From assembly GCA_020747015.1 (NCBI GenBank), contig JAGTJM010000115.1, forward strand, positions 1 through 62,803: a stretch of DNA of 62,803 bases, read 5' to 3'. This DNA is from Pyrenochaeta sp. MPI-SDFR-AT-0127. Lineage: Eukaryota; Ascomycota; Dothideomycetes; Pleosporales; Cucurbitariaceae. Under the pieces are notes generated by a model. The model made no database searches. It had not been told where the DNA came from and saw only the letters and a program-made list of their open reading frames with translations. The position numbers were made by a program, and so were the translations under genes. Below, piece after piece: positions 20,886 to 30,735 of the stretch (its first letter is position 1; each line of letters starts with the position of its first letter).

Positions 20886-23216
20886 TCACTCACAGCCCCA
20901 TTCTAGCTGTTCTGGCGAGATACAGTCATAAAAGTCAACAATAGGAGATGAGTAGCCCTCGTCGTCGCTGCCAATAGGGCTATTTTCGAGCTGCGTCTCA
21001 GGGACATGAAAATGACTATCCTGTACTTGTATTATTGCTTGTTTTCCTTCAGGGAAGGATGGCAGCGTAGGTGCGTCTCCTTTCCTTTGCAGGTGCCGCG
21101 TATAAGGATCCATGCCGCCACAGTTGACATATGCGACTTCAAGTGCTGAAATCGAGCTCTCCATGATAGAACGCCTTGCCATAAACTTGCCTCTCTCCTC
21201 TAATATTTGTATGGAGTTCTCATACAAATTCTGGAATCGCGCGGCCAGCGCTAGGTCGTTGACTCTGTACTCCCAACGCGTTAGTTCATCTGCCAAAGTT
21301 TTGATGACTGGGCCGTCAAATATAGTCATATAAGACCTGCTGCGCGTGACAAGTAGGCCCTCACGGTGACGCCTAATTGACTTTTTGCCCCAATTACGTA
21401 CGTTTGATAGTATTTTCTTCCAAGTATTAAATCGTTTGACGAGCGCCTTTTGGTGGCGCGCGGCGACGGCGGCTTCTTGTTTGGCGGCCTCGTTGACGAC
21501 CCTCTCCGCAGCCATCCTACGGCAGTCTCCAGCGTAAACAGGACCTCCGCCAACGTCAACTACACGTTGGTTACGCCTACGACGCTCAGCGCGAGCGTGC
21601 TCTGCAGCCTTTGTTTGGTGGAGAGCTTGCTCCAGCCTTGCTGCGTTGCGGGCCATTGCCGAGCTGCCTTTGAGCGTTGAAATCACGTCCTCCGCTTGCT
21701 CGCGCGGCAGCCACTTTCTCAGTGTATACGCAACAGCTTTCTCTTGTAAATTAAGTGTACGTATCGTCTTCGGCGTACTCCACCCTATATCGCCAGGCAA
21801 TCGGCGGGGCCGAGGTGTTTCAAAAGGCTGAGAGAGCTCCGTAAACAAAGGCGTACCTATGGCGCCTAGTAGCTGGCGGAGTAGTCGACTGTGCGTAGGA
21901 GGAGAGAGGCCCCTAAGTACTGCAGAGACGCCGTCGTCCTCCTCCTCATCAGACGACTGCCAAGTAGGAGTTAAGGGCTCCTGTACGCAGTCAACGGCTG
22001 CTATTACCTCCTGAGCAGCGTGGGTAGCCTCCTGGGCTCTCAGAGGCTTGATTACCTGCTCAGGGCAGAAGGGTGAGAGGCCTGTTTTGCGCCAGCCTCC
22101 CTTTACTGTACGCGGCGTAAACGCCTGCCCTCTGATTTGTGAGAGAGTTGCTAAGAAATCTGAGCGTCTGATTTCAGTTGCGCCTGTACGAGAGGCCCAG
22201 TCAAGCGTCCGAGCGTGATACCACTTTAGAGGCTGAAAACAGCCTACGTCAAGTGGCTGGAGGAGATGAGTAGTGTGCGGAGGGAGGGCAAAAAGCTGTA
22301 TACGATTACTCTCCGCGTACTTTGCAAACTCAGACGTGAGATGAGATCCATGGCCGTCAATGAGGAGGAGTCTCCACGCGCCCTGGGCGCTCTCCGCAGT
22401 CATCTTGTCAAAGTGTTTCATCCAGTCCATGGCTGTAAAGTCGTTGGCGTAGCCACTATCGGTGATATTTATAAGGTAATCGTCAGGTAAATCGACCGCC
22501 CATTGCTCTAGTATTGACTTTGCCTTAATGATAAGCATGGGTGCGATAACTCGGCCATCTGCGGAGCAGCACTCCATTATAGAAATGAGCTCTCGATTCG
22601 TCGCGGTAGGTATAAGGACTTGACGCCCGTGTTTTGTATATACGTAACAGTCCTTTGAAATACCTATACGGATCCCGGTCTCATCCATATTATACTTGTT
22701 TGCGTCGGAGATGGCGAGGCGTTGCTCGTATGCCTGCAACTTCTCGAACCACGCCTGAAGGCCGTCTGGAGACTGCGCTAACTTTCGAGCTAGGTCAATT
22801 GGCTTTGCCTTTGTCTTATAGTATTTTGTATGAGAATTAAGCCAGCGAGATGCCCAGTTGACGCCTACGCGCGGCGGGTCGTCATCACCTTCATGAACTT
22901 CGGCCAACAGCGCGTCGGCATGCTGCCGGACGAGCTCCTTTGTGATACCAAATCCGACGTCGTCAATTGCGTCACAGAATCGTTCAAGGGCAATATCTTG
23001 TTCATCTGATAGTTTTTTATTGGCGGCAGGGCGAGTTGACTTGTTGTTGAGGCCGCGAAGAGCGCGCGTGACGCGCTGCCGGAGATGGCTGATGTTGCGA
23101 TCTCGACAGTATGCAGTGACGTTGGGCCGCGCAACTGTACGCAGCTCCACAAGGGCTTTTTCAACGATCTCAGTGTCGCGAATGTATTGTGAGACCTCCC
23201 TCGTGACTTTAGGCAT
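20886..23216 (-). CDS. Fot1/pogo DDE transposase, full length, 776 aa
   Basis: A DDE_1 superfamily transposase that would cut and paste its element in the nucleus. Residues about 1-60 form a Psq-like HTH region (VTAYCRDRNISHLRQRVTRA). About 65-140 is a CENP-B-type HTH (ALERFCDAIDD, then NWASRWLNSH). The catalytic domain has D178 in KYNMDETGIRIG, D287 in LLIDGHGSHL and D323 in LLQPLDVGCFQPLK, a DD35D spacing. The C-terminal 400 residues are longer than in a typical Fot1 protein and include an acidic SSDEEEDD stretch (near 425), a basic Arg-rich coiled region (about 555-620) and a final acidic tail. The start at 23216 lies 54 bp inside the terminal repeat, with MPKVTREVSQ like related proteins. 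No stops or shifts. Low RIP supports recent arrival. Confidence 0.93.
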   Translation of the reverse strand: MPKVTREVSQYIRDTEIVEKALVELRTVARPNVTAYCRDRNISHLRQRVTRALRGLNNKSTRPAANKKLSDEQDIALERFCDAIDDVGFGITKELVRQHADALLAEVHEGDDDPPRVGVNWASRWLNSHTKYYKTKAKPIDLARKLAQSPDGLQAWFEKLQAYEQRLAISDANKYNMDETGIRIGISKDCYVYTKHGRQVLIPTATNRELISIMECCSADGRVIAPMLIIKAKSILEQWAVDLPDDYLINITDSGYANDFTAMDWMKHFDKMTAESAQGAWRLLLIDGHGSHLTSEFAKYAESNRIQLFALPPHTTHLLQPLDVGCFQPLKWYHARTLDWASRTGATEIRRSDFLATLSQIRGQAFTPRTVKGGWRKTGLSPFCPEQVIKPLRAQEATHAAQEVIAAVDCVQEPLTPTWQSSDEEEDDGVSAVLRGLSPPTHSRLLRQLLGAIGTPLFTELSQPFETPRPRRLPGDIGWSTPKTIRTLNLQEKAVAYTLRKWLPREQAEDVISTLKGSSAMARNAARLEQALHQTKAAEHARAERRRRNQRVVDVGGGPVYAGDCRRMAAERVVNEAAKQEAAVAARHQKALVKRFNTWKKILSNVRNWGKKSIRRHREGLLVTRSRSYMTIFDGPVIKTLADELTRWEYRVNDLALAARFQNLYENSIQILEERGKFMARRSIMESSISALEVAYVNCGGMDPYTRHLQRKGDAPTLPSFPEGKQAIIQVQDSHFHVPETQLENSPIGSDDEGYSSPIVDFYDCISPEQLEWGCE

Positions 23217-23270
23217 TTTATTTCGTGTAAGTTGGGCGTGTTTTGATGGCAGTGGGTTGGTAGGCAGTAT

Positions 23271-23367
23271 TTTGGATCATTGAGCGTGTGCGATCATTGA
23301 GCTAGTAGGGCCGTGCGGAGCACGGCCTTTCTCGAAGAGAAACTGAGAATCAGCCATTGGGGCCGAG
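23271..23367 (-). repeat. Right terminal inverted repeat of pogo element 2
   Basis: 97 bp, exact inverse of 20726-20822, followed by the TA duplication at 23368-23369. Confidence 0.95.
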
Positions 23368-23479
23368 TACCGATTTTCACCTTGCAAAATCTGCCAATTT
23401 TCTTAGGTCATGTGATACGTGTTCCATCTCGTACTAGCGTGCTAGGACTGGGAATGCTTCCCCTCTATCGCCTGCTGCC

Positions 23480-25372
23480 CCGCCTGACCAATCCTCCCAG
23501 TTATCCTTCCCCACTATCGCCCTTATCGTCGCTTCGCTGAGCTCTTCCAGCCTATTCTCTGCCTCTGCCATACTCTACAGTACTATATTGCCTACCACGT
23601 CTCTTTCTCGTACCTTCGACAGAAGTATTATACTACTCAGCGACCTGCAACGCGATAACTGCACATACAAGCTGTACGGGTCGCACTGACTGGGGATCCG
23701 CTACCCCTCGATATTCATCGTCCTAGTGCCCCGCAACTCTAGCGCTACTCACTCCAATGTTCTACCCTGTACCTTATAATTAGTACACGTAAAAGCCGCC
23801 GTGCACGGCAAACCCTTATAAGTAACGTCGTTCCGCTGCTATAGCCGCTTCCTTACGCATTCTATTTTAGCACTTATCAGTGCAAGGAGGATAGTCCCGG
23901 CCGGCATGCCGACGAGATAGAGGTCCTTTATCGTTTCCGACGCCAGCAGGATCCTAGCTGGCGGCCCGAAGTGGAGGATAGTGTCGGCGCAGATACAATG
24001 GCCTGGATGCTTCTTATCTAAGATAACTTCTAGAGCCGTGTATCTTGCGCCGTTAATAAGCTTCAGACCTTAATATGTATTTTTGTTCACGACCACCGGC
24101 ATACCGGGTACGAACATAAATACCGCTGGCACCGGTACGCTACACTCATCTCCCTAATTAAGGATTATACTAGCCTCCTTATCAGTCGGCTTCCCGCCCT
24201 TCCATATGTGCTTGGAGATGAAGATCCGCAACTGTGCACTATGTTGCTTCTGGAAGGATAGTATGGCCTCCGTATTCAGGTTCTACTGGTTTCTATTCAG
24301 CGGCGTTACCACCGTAATACCCGACTCCCACGGGATCCGCCTACCTTCTTGGAAGCAGGTGCGATTTAAAAGCTCTACATCACTAATGTCTTACTCGCCC
24401 CTCCGGATTCGCGTTAGTAATTGCTGGAGCTGCAGATCTCCTGCGGCACGGACCTACTCCTTCAGCATCACTACCGTTGTGAATCTCTTCCACAGCGCGT
24501 GAGCCTTATTATGCCGATATCTTTATTCAGCGTTAAACATTCTTCCCTTATTCCATACTATTGCACTGCTTGGCAGTAGGATTGAACGCTCTTAGACTGG
24601 CCTGAATTGATGATAATCGCCACTAAACAGCACGATAGGGATTCCTCCAAAGTCCTCAGTGCTGCGCTGAAGCTGACAGAGCTTCTCGTTTACAGCATGC
24701 AGCGTCCGCACACCTAGCATGCTGACCTCGTCGATGATCAGCAAGTACTTTTCCTGCCAGTCTATTCTGGTCTTACCATCCACCCAGAGTCCTGTGGAAC
24801 TGGGCAGCCCGAATCGATCGAGGGCCATCTTCGAACCCGACTGGGACGTATCTATTGAGAAGCCGCACGCCGAGTGGATCGTGATGCCGCTTATGTTTGC
24901 GGCTGCAGTCCCCGACGTGGCCGTTACCAGCAAACGATGCGATATTCCCTTGTTTGCAAACAGCTCGACCACGGCTTCGATGATCCTTGACTTTCCGGTG
25001 CCCCCTTCCCTCACCGCGATCTAGCTGATCCAACTGGCGGCAGAGGAGCTGGAGGGCGATGGCCTGCCTCCGGTTAAGTGTGTATGACTCTGCCAACTGC
25101 CTTCCACCCTCGGAGAAGGACGTGGACGGGCCAAACTGGATGCTCGTTCGTGGGTACCTCTCCAGTACCTGGGTCTGCGAGTCCGATGATGTGATTTCCA
25201 CCTCGTCCTCGCCGAAGCTATTTAGGACACTATAAACAGCGGTCCTATGGCCTGTCGCCTTCATCTTAGCCGGTTCCTGGATCCCTTGGATTATTCTCTC
25301 CCTTTCCCTTGACAGGCTCTTCTGCTGCGACTTGATGGGGGTGGGCAGGCCATTCACCAGATGTAAATGCAT
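23480..25372 (-). pseudogene. PIF1-like helicase relic
   Basis: Minus-strand fragments of a superfamily 1 PIF1-type DNA helicase in collinear order. LNRRQAIALQLLCRQLDQLD (about 25060) is followed, after a frameshift near 25015, by the Walker A segment EGGTGKSRIIEAVVELF, then HSACGFSI, the Walker B LLIIDEVSMLG and GGIPIVLFSGDYHQFRPV (to 24592). Further on, broken frames give QEGRRIPWESGITVV (about 24310), LINGARYTALEVILD (about 24040), PCTAAFTCTNYKVQGRTLE (about 23770) and YVQLSRCRSLSSI (about 23640). Many stops are present. Genomic PIF1 is single-copy and larger at the N-terminus; this resembles the dispersed, often transposon-borne PIF1-like genes of fungi. No Rep domain or Helitron end is seen. 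Pogo element 2 lies just past its 3' end. Confidence 0.8.
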
Positions 25373-25412
25373 CTGAGCATGCCTGGCCCTGGCTCCACAG
25401 CCACGTGACGAA

Positions 25413-25571
25413 GCAATTCACGCCAAGCTGCAATCAAGAGGAGTGTAAACAGCAGTGGGAGGCTGAGTGGGAGGCTCTACCTATTGAGCTCATCAATAAG
25501 TGGGTAGATCATGTTCCTGTAGTAGTGCGGCGGATTATTGCACACAAGGGCAAGAATGACTTCCATGGATG
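25413..25571 (+). pseudogene. C-terminal fragment of a Tc1/mariner-like transposase
   Basis: The plus frame reads EECKQQWEAEWEALPIELIN, then KWVDHVPVVVRRIIAHKGKN and DFHG before a TGA. This is the typical C-terminal end of fungal Tc1/mariner-like DDE transposases (W-x4-I-D-HIP-V-RRII--KG-NDFHG). Everything before it is missing. It abuts the truncated 5' end of the helicase relic. Confidence 0.65.
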
Positions 25572-25763
25572 ACTACAACACTAGAAAATCGAGCTGTAGA
25601 GCCATCTGCATATGATTGAAAGGCCTCATAATTTATAGCTCCAAAAACCATCGCGTTGTGTTGTTGTGATCGAATTACTGTAGAGAATTGTGTGGGTTGA
25701 GCATCAGGATCGCATCGGTGGGGTGGCCCTAGCGCTCAATAAATACGAGCTCCTTCGTAGAAC

Positions 25764-25790
25764 TTGCGTTACGTGGGGATTTGCGTTACG
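25764..25790. repeat. Paired TTGCGTTACG iterons, probable end of a Tc1-like element
   Basis: TTGCGTTACG occurs at 25764-25773 and again at 25781-25790, a 17-bp period. The position, between a transposase C-terminal fragment on the left and an N-terminal fragment on the right, suggests a transposon terminus. The core CGTAACGC (inverted) also forms the iterons of pogo element 1. Confidence 0.5.
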
Positions 25791-25847
25791 GGGTCACCTG
25801 GTTTCAGAAAAAGAGCCCACTCAGTAAGCGAGCACCCACCAAAATCG

Positions 25848-26220
25848 ATGCTGCTCACCAAACTCTCTGATTTCAACCACGATTATCTTAGCCACCACCA
25901 CTACAACAAGCGGATTTTTTGCGCGGATCTTTTTCAGCATATCAAGAAATGGTATTCCTGACTTTAAGACCCCTAAAAAAGCGAGGCTGAAGGGTACTAC
26001 TGAGTGGGCAGACTACAATGGGCTCTCATACTTCTATTCTAATCTATTCAAGTACTACAGCGTCAGCAAAGAGCAAGGATAGGCAATCTTAAGAGAGGAT
26101 AACCCAGAATTTGATCACCATCATCATAATAATGCTACTGTACCTGAGAAAAGAGGTAGGCCACTAGCTCTCTCGCCTGAGGAGCTTAAGAAAGTAGACA
26201 GATTTCTTCAAGACCTTAGA
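25848..26220 (+). pseudogene. N-terminal fragment of a Tc1/mariner-like transposase
   Basis: From ATG 25848 an open start (MLLTKLSDFNHDY) breaks. A second frame then reads TTEWADYNGLSYFYSNLFKY and YSVSKEQG-stop-AILREDNPEF, followed by KRGRPLALSPEELKKVDRFL. This pattern (HTH, then W-ILREDDP, then RGRK--LT-EDL) matches the N-terminal DNA-binding part of fungal Tc1/mariner-like transposases. The gene is cut by pogo element 3 at TA 26221. The catalytic half is not found beyond that element, where hAT sequence starts instead. Confidence 0.6.
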
Positions 26221-26222
26221 TA

Positions 26223-28291
26223 CCGTGTCCGTGCACGGGATGCGCGCAGTCGCGGGATGCGCGCGAACACCATATGCAGTACTTTTTCTCAACACCATTT
26301 CTCAACAACGATGACAGGTATCGAAGAAGCGCTTAAAGAAGTTGAAAGAATACCTTCTGGCGATGAAATCCCATGGCAGAAAATAGCTGACAAGCATGGT
26401 GTTGTTCGCTCAACTTTGACGCGCAACGCGACAGGTGAGACGCGTCCGCAGGAAGAGGCAGCACTTGCATAACAGAAACTCAGCCCTGAATAAGAGGAGG
26501 AGCTTGTAAAGTATATAGAAAGGCTAACAGAACGTCGTATTCCACCTATAAGGCAAATGATCCAGAATTTCGCAGCAGAGATCGCTCACGACAAAGTCTC
26601 CGAGAGCTGGGTTACCCGCTTCCTACACTGTCACCCTGACCGACTCACCTCTAAATGGAATAACCCTATGACCGCTGAACGTTACGCCGCTGAGTCCTAT
26701 GATAAGTACAAGGAGTACTTTGTCATTATGTAACAGAAGATCGCTTAGTATGAGATTGAGCCTAAGAATACCTATAATATAGATGAGAAGGGCTTCATGG
26801 CTGGGGTTATTGGTAAGTTAAAACGAGTGTTTGCAAAGAGCGCATATGAACGGAAGCAGAGCTGGCAGTCACTTCACGATGGCAATCGTGAGTGGATTAC
26901 GCTGTTGGCATATATTTGCGCGGATAGATCTGCTCTTCCTCCAGGCCTCATCTTTGCAGCAGAATCAAAGAACATACAGGACACTTGGGTAGCTAATATA
27001 GACATAGGATTAGGATAGCTTAAGCAGGTGTTTCAACGCTACACCAACAAGAAAGCTCAAAGAAGGCAGCGCCTCTTAATAATAGATGGCCACGGCTCGC
27101 ACATAACGATGAAGTTTATCAGTTACTGCGATAAACACCAGATCCAGTTATGTATTTACCCGCCACACTCAACCCAGACGCTTAAGCCGCTTGATGTGGT
27201 AATATTTAAGCCGATATCATCAGCATACTCAGATAAGCTCACCCAACACCTTCACAACGCTCAAGGCCTACTCCCTGTCAAGAAAGGTGACTTCTTCCGC
27301 CTCTTCTAGGCTGCCTGGGTGCGCACCTTCACTGAAAAGCTCATACTCAAGTCCTTCAAAGCCACAGGCATAGTACCTCTCAATCCCAGCAAGGTCCTCG
27401 ATAGGTTCGCCTAAGAGCTACACAGCAACTCCAACACCTCTAGTACGTCATGCTATAGCGGAGAAAGCTGGAGGAAGACTGATAGGACTCTCCGCTGCTC
27501 TATAAAGGATCCAAACAGTAAGGACGCGCGCGCACTAAGGCAGACTTTTCACCACCTTTCAGTGGATAACCAGCTTCTAAGAATGGAGAATAAGGGGCTC
27601 CGAGAGGCTCTTAAGGTCAAGAAAAAGCAGAGTAAGAAGAGCAAGGCTCTGCCTCTTATACAGCGAAAGGAAACACGTGCTAAGACTCAGTGGTGGTCTC
27701 CAAGTAAGGTGTCAGAAGCTCGCTTTCGTGAGCGAGTATTTGCAAGGGAAGAAGAGGCAGAGAAACTTAGAAAAGTAAATGCTAAGAAGCTAAAGGAGTC
27801 AAACAAACTACTCTAACAGAAGCTTGATCAAGAGAAGCGTGAGAAGCAAGCAAGGGAGAAGGAAGAGCGTGACCGGAGAAAGGCCCAAGAGCGCAAGGAT
27901 ATCAATGAACGCAAGGCTTAAAGAGAGCGCGATAGGCAAGCTCGCGACACTGCAAAAGCTATATAATAGTCCCAAATAGGCAAGCGCAAAGCTTCAAGGC
28001 CTCCTACAGGCTCTAACAAGCGTGCGTGTGGTGCTGGTGTTGCTCGGGGTGGTCCTTCTACTGCTAAGCATTCCCTATCCCCTCCACCAACATACAACAG
28101 CCGCGGCCGCAGAATCAAAGCACCAAAAAAGTTTGAGTGAGAAAGTTTGTTGCATAGGTCAATAGATCAATACACCAGAAAATCTTGTGATAATAGCTTT
28201 TGTGTATGGCTCTACAGCCTCATTTTCGAGGGTGCTGTTTGGGTGATTAGCGCGCATTCGGCGACTGCGCGCATCCCGTGCACGGACACGG
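26223..28291 (+). mobile_element. Fot1/pogo-type DNA transposon 3 (2069 bp, lightly RIP-mutated)
   Basis: Inverted repeats begin CCGTGTCCGTGCACGGGATG and are flanked by TA (26221-26222, 28292-28293). The first 31 bases match perfectly; the second iteron differs (GGGATGCGCGC against CGAATGCGCGC). Each end has two GGGATGCGCGC-like iterons at a 17-bp period. The transposase inside is a relative of that in pogo element 1 but is broken by C-to-T and G-to-A changes. Confidence 0.92.
26311..28140 (+). pseudogene. Pogo transposase with multiple RIP-type stops
   Basis: From MTGIEEALKEVERIPSGDEI the gene follows the same plan as the one in pogo element 1: HTH (ADKHGVVRSTLTR), CENP-B HTH, catalytic Asp in the YNIDEKGF region, LLIIDGHGSHI, LKPLDVVIFKPI, and a Lys/Glu-rich tail ending RRIKAPKKFE. 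It is open only in pieces because of about ten TAA/TAG codons, most explained by CAA/CAG to TAA/TAG or TGG to TAG. That is CpA to TpA on one strand or the other. Catalytic motifs are otherwise preserved, so this is an early stage of RIP. It keeps the ALPPGLIFAA segment that pogo element 1 lost. Confidence 0.88.
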
Positions 28292-28573
28292 TACTTGATT
28301 ACGTAACAAGCAAGTAAAGTAAAGGCTCATTCAAGCAAGCACAAGTAAGGGTGTTCACATTACTTGAAGTAACTTCAAGTTGCTTGACAGAATTGCTGTA
28401 TTAGGCATGTCGGAGATGAGTTAGGTGACGCTAGCTAAGCGAACCAATTATGACTTCACCGGGTGCACCGGCAAAATCCGTGATTGGCTGGAGTCGCACA
28501 AAGAGCCAGATGTGCCGTGAAAAATCTGACACATTCAGTCTTTATTTACAAGGCTACCAAATTCTAAGCTAAT

Positions 28574-30264
28574 ATGTCTTCTCACCTGTTCTTTCAGCCT
28601 CGCGGAAGGTCTACACGTTCTTCTCTGCCTAAAACCCCCTCCGAGCCCCCTAGCTCTACCTCTAAAGGGCCCTCACACTGGCGAGAACATTGCGAAGGTG
28701 CTGTCGACGGTTATCGAGTCGTACGATATACCTGCTACCGTTGGCTTCTTCATGATGGACAACGCTAGCAATAACGACACATGTATTGAAGAGCTAGCAA
28801 AGCAGTATCCCACAGTCACAAAGCAGGGCCGCCTTCGATGCGTCGGCCATATACTGAATCTCATTGTCAAAGCTCTCCTCTTTGGGCAGGGTGTCAGCAA
28901 GCTGGAGAAAGAGCTCTGTGGCGCATCCAACGGTGAGCGATTTGAGATATGGAGGAAGCAGAGCTTTATCGGTAAGCTCCACAACTTCTGCGTGTGGATT
29001 AACCGGAGTGACCAGCGGCGGGAGCTTCTGAAACGGTATATCCTACAGGCGTACAATCAAGGCAGCATCGAACAACTCTACACTAGGTTATTGGTCGACG
29101 GCGGCGTCCGCTGGAACTCTGTGTATGCCATGATCGCGAGAGCTCTCAAGCTCCGCCACGCAATTGATCTATTCTTTCTCCACTATAACCATAGTGGTGA
29201 GGGATACGATATCTCACAGGATGTAATTACCCCGCGTGATTGGACTGATTTGGGGCACATCTTCAATGTCTTGAAACCATTTAAAGACCTAACTAAACGC
29301 ATGGAAGGCCGGGCTAATAAAGCTGGCCTTGAAGGAGCACATGGCTCACTCTATGAGACACTAGAGTCTCTTGATATCCTCTTTAAGAAGCTCCAGGAGG
29401 CTGGAAAGTTCGCAGACAATCACCTTGAGGAGGTTTCTGAATACTATGCATGCGCCATTGATACTGCCCGCACCAAGCTTGAAGAATACTACTGTCAGAA
29501 TTCAATGCATGTTTTGGTCAGAGTGGATGGGTGAGAATTGATTGTCTTGATTGTTGGTTCTGTTCTCTCTCCCTTTTAAACACAGATCTGATACATCGGT
29601 GATACATAGGTGATACCGTCCACGATGCAGTATTCGTATACTTCAGTTTTTATGCCCCTTATCTGACAACTACACCCTTACGGATGCTACGCCAGCGTAC
29701 CGATGCGCCGTTGCCCTGCATCCTGCGAACAAATTTACCTATTTCGAGCTCGAATGGAGTCATGAGAAGAACTGGATCGCTGAGGCAAAGCGGGTAGTGC
29801 AGGATGTATACGTACGCTATGAGGAAGCGGCTGCGGAGGTAGATATAGCTGAATCAACACAAGAGGAGGATAATGAGGTTACTACTGATAGCGATACTGC
29901 GCTTGATCTTTTCAAGCAAGCTCGTAAGCGTCGTCAGCGGCTCGCCGCTACTTCAGCGTCTATTACGCGAGGAAGGAAGCGTACAAAACTCACCTCTGAG
30001 CTTGATGAGTTTATGGCTAGGACTAATAAGGCCGACCAGGATGTCGAGGATCCTCTGGAGTGGTGGGTTCATCATGCATCTGATTACCCTGTGCTCTCTA
30101 AGATGGCGTTTGATTTGTTCAGTTGTCCGGCAATGAGCTCTGAGTGTGAGCGCGTATTCTCATAAACGAAGGTTATCACAGATGAACGAAATCGCCTCAA
30201 TTCAGATACTGTGGCAGCGATCGAATGTCAAAAGCACCTTCTTCGAACCGGTATGCTTTCATAG
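28574..30264 (+). pseudogene. hAT transposase, N-terminally deleted and split by a solo LTR
   Basis: Starts MSSHLFFQPRGRSTRSSLPK, then jumps at about 28668 straight into GENIAKVLSTVIESYDIP, so the zinc-finger and N-terminal part (normally some 300 residues) is deleted with a frame change. Good hAT motifs follow: GFFMMDNASNNDT, RCVGHILNLIVKALL and GGVRWNSVYAMI. The gene is interrupted at 29493 by a 176-bp LTR; skipping it and one ACTAC duplication gives EYYTLTDATPAYR in frame. The C-terminus has an EWWVHHASDYPVLSKMAFD segment, then SECERVFS-stop-TKVITDERNRLNS, the hATC domain with one stop. A Lys/Arg-rich loop precedes it. Not functional. Confidence 0.85.
29493..29668. mobile_element. Solo LTR, family A copy 2, inside hAT transposase
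   Basis: 176 bp, starting TGTCAGAATTCAATGCATG and ending CCCCTTATCTGACA, with flanking ACTAC at 29488-29492 and 29669-29673. Homologous at both ends to 10345-10517. TG..CA termini and a 5-bp duplication identify an LTR. Omitting it and one duplication restores the transposase frame across the site. Confidence 0.8.
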
Positions 30265-30302
30265 GTGTAGCATAGATTCAAAATCAGGAAATATCACCAA
30301 GT

Positions 30303-30410
30303 AATATCAAGCAAGCAAGTAAAGTAAAGGATTCTCGTCAAGCAAGCAAGTAAAGTAAATGTTTTCATCAAGCAAGTAAAGTAAAGGGGTGGATTTTTAC
30401 TTTACTTGCT
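30303..30410 (+). repeat. hAT subterminal AAGCAAGTAAAGTAAA repeats
   Basis: Three direct copies of AAGCAAGTAAAGTAAA and one inverted TTTACTTTACTTGCTT, spaced about 25-35 bp. A matching copy lies at the left end (about 28307-28325). Probable transposase-binding sites. Confidence 0.75.
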
Positions 30411-30424
30411 TGTTGGACACACTG

Positions 30425-30735
30425 CTTAGCGCTGGGGTTAGATCTCGCCAGCCCGAGGAAAGCAAGATAACGGTCATGTAACGAGAACAGCGCACAGAAA
30501 GGGAGAAATCGGTTAATAAGTATAGCAAGTATGATAAAAAATAGTGGCAAAGCCGTGTGCGCATACCGCTAGGAGTCTGATTTCTACTACTGAAGGCTTG
30601 ATAGATCGCCAGGGAGGAATATACTACCTATACTCTTGTACTCTCTGAATATATTTAGCAAATATGTATTGCCAGTTTCTTTTTGACCAAGACTGTCTCA
30701 AGACGCCTCCAATGGTAATAAAGCTCAGCTCATAC
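30425..30735. other. Spacer, presumed 3' flank of the secreted-protein gene
   Basis: No gene seen. Open frames here are shadows of the spliced gene on the minus strand or too short. Confidence 0.4.

Larger units (their letters stand above)
20726..23367 (-). mobile_element. Intact Fot1/pogo-type DNA transposon 2 (2642 bp, 97-bp perfect repeats)
   Basis: Perfect 97-bp inverted repeats (20726-20822 and 23271-23367) begin CTCGGCCCCAATGGCTGATT and are flanked by TA (20724-20725, 23368-23369). Within each repeat are two small palindromes (GGCCGTGC-TCC-GCACGGCC and TTTCTC-TTC-GAGAAA) and the direct iteron CTCAATGATC twice at a 17-bp period. The one gene inside is open over its full length. Perfect termini, an intact gene and no RIP make this the youngest-looking insertion here. 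Confidence 0.95.
28294..30424 (+). mobile_element. hAT element relic with internal deletion
   Basis: A hAT transposase relic flanked by subterminal AAGCAAGTAAAGTAAA repeats on both sides (28310-28325; four copies at 30303-30410, the last inverted). The right end reads inverted as CAGTGTGTCCAAC (30412-30424), a normal hAT terminus. A related left end (AAGGGTGTTCAC near 28347) is imperfect, and no 8-bp duplication is found. The left side abuts pogo element 3. Confidence 0.7.

Noticed and set aside
23480..25372. A Helitron, because of the PIF1-like helicase
   Set aside because: No Rep endonuclease motif, no TC start, no hairpin plus CTRR end; only the helicase is seen.
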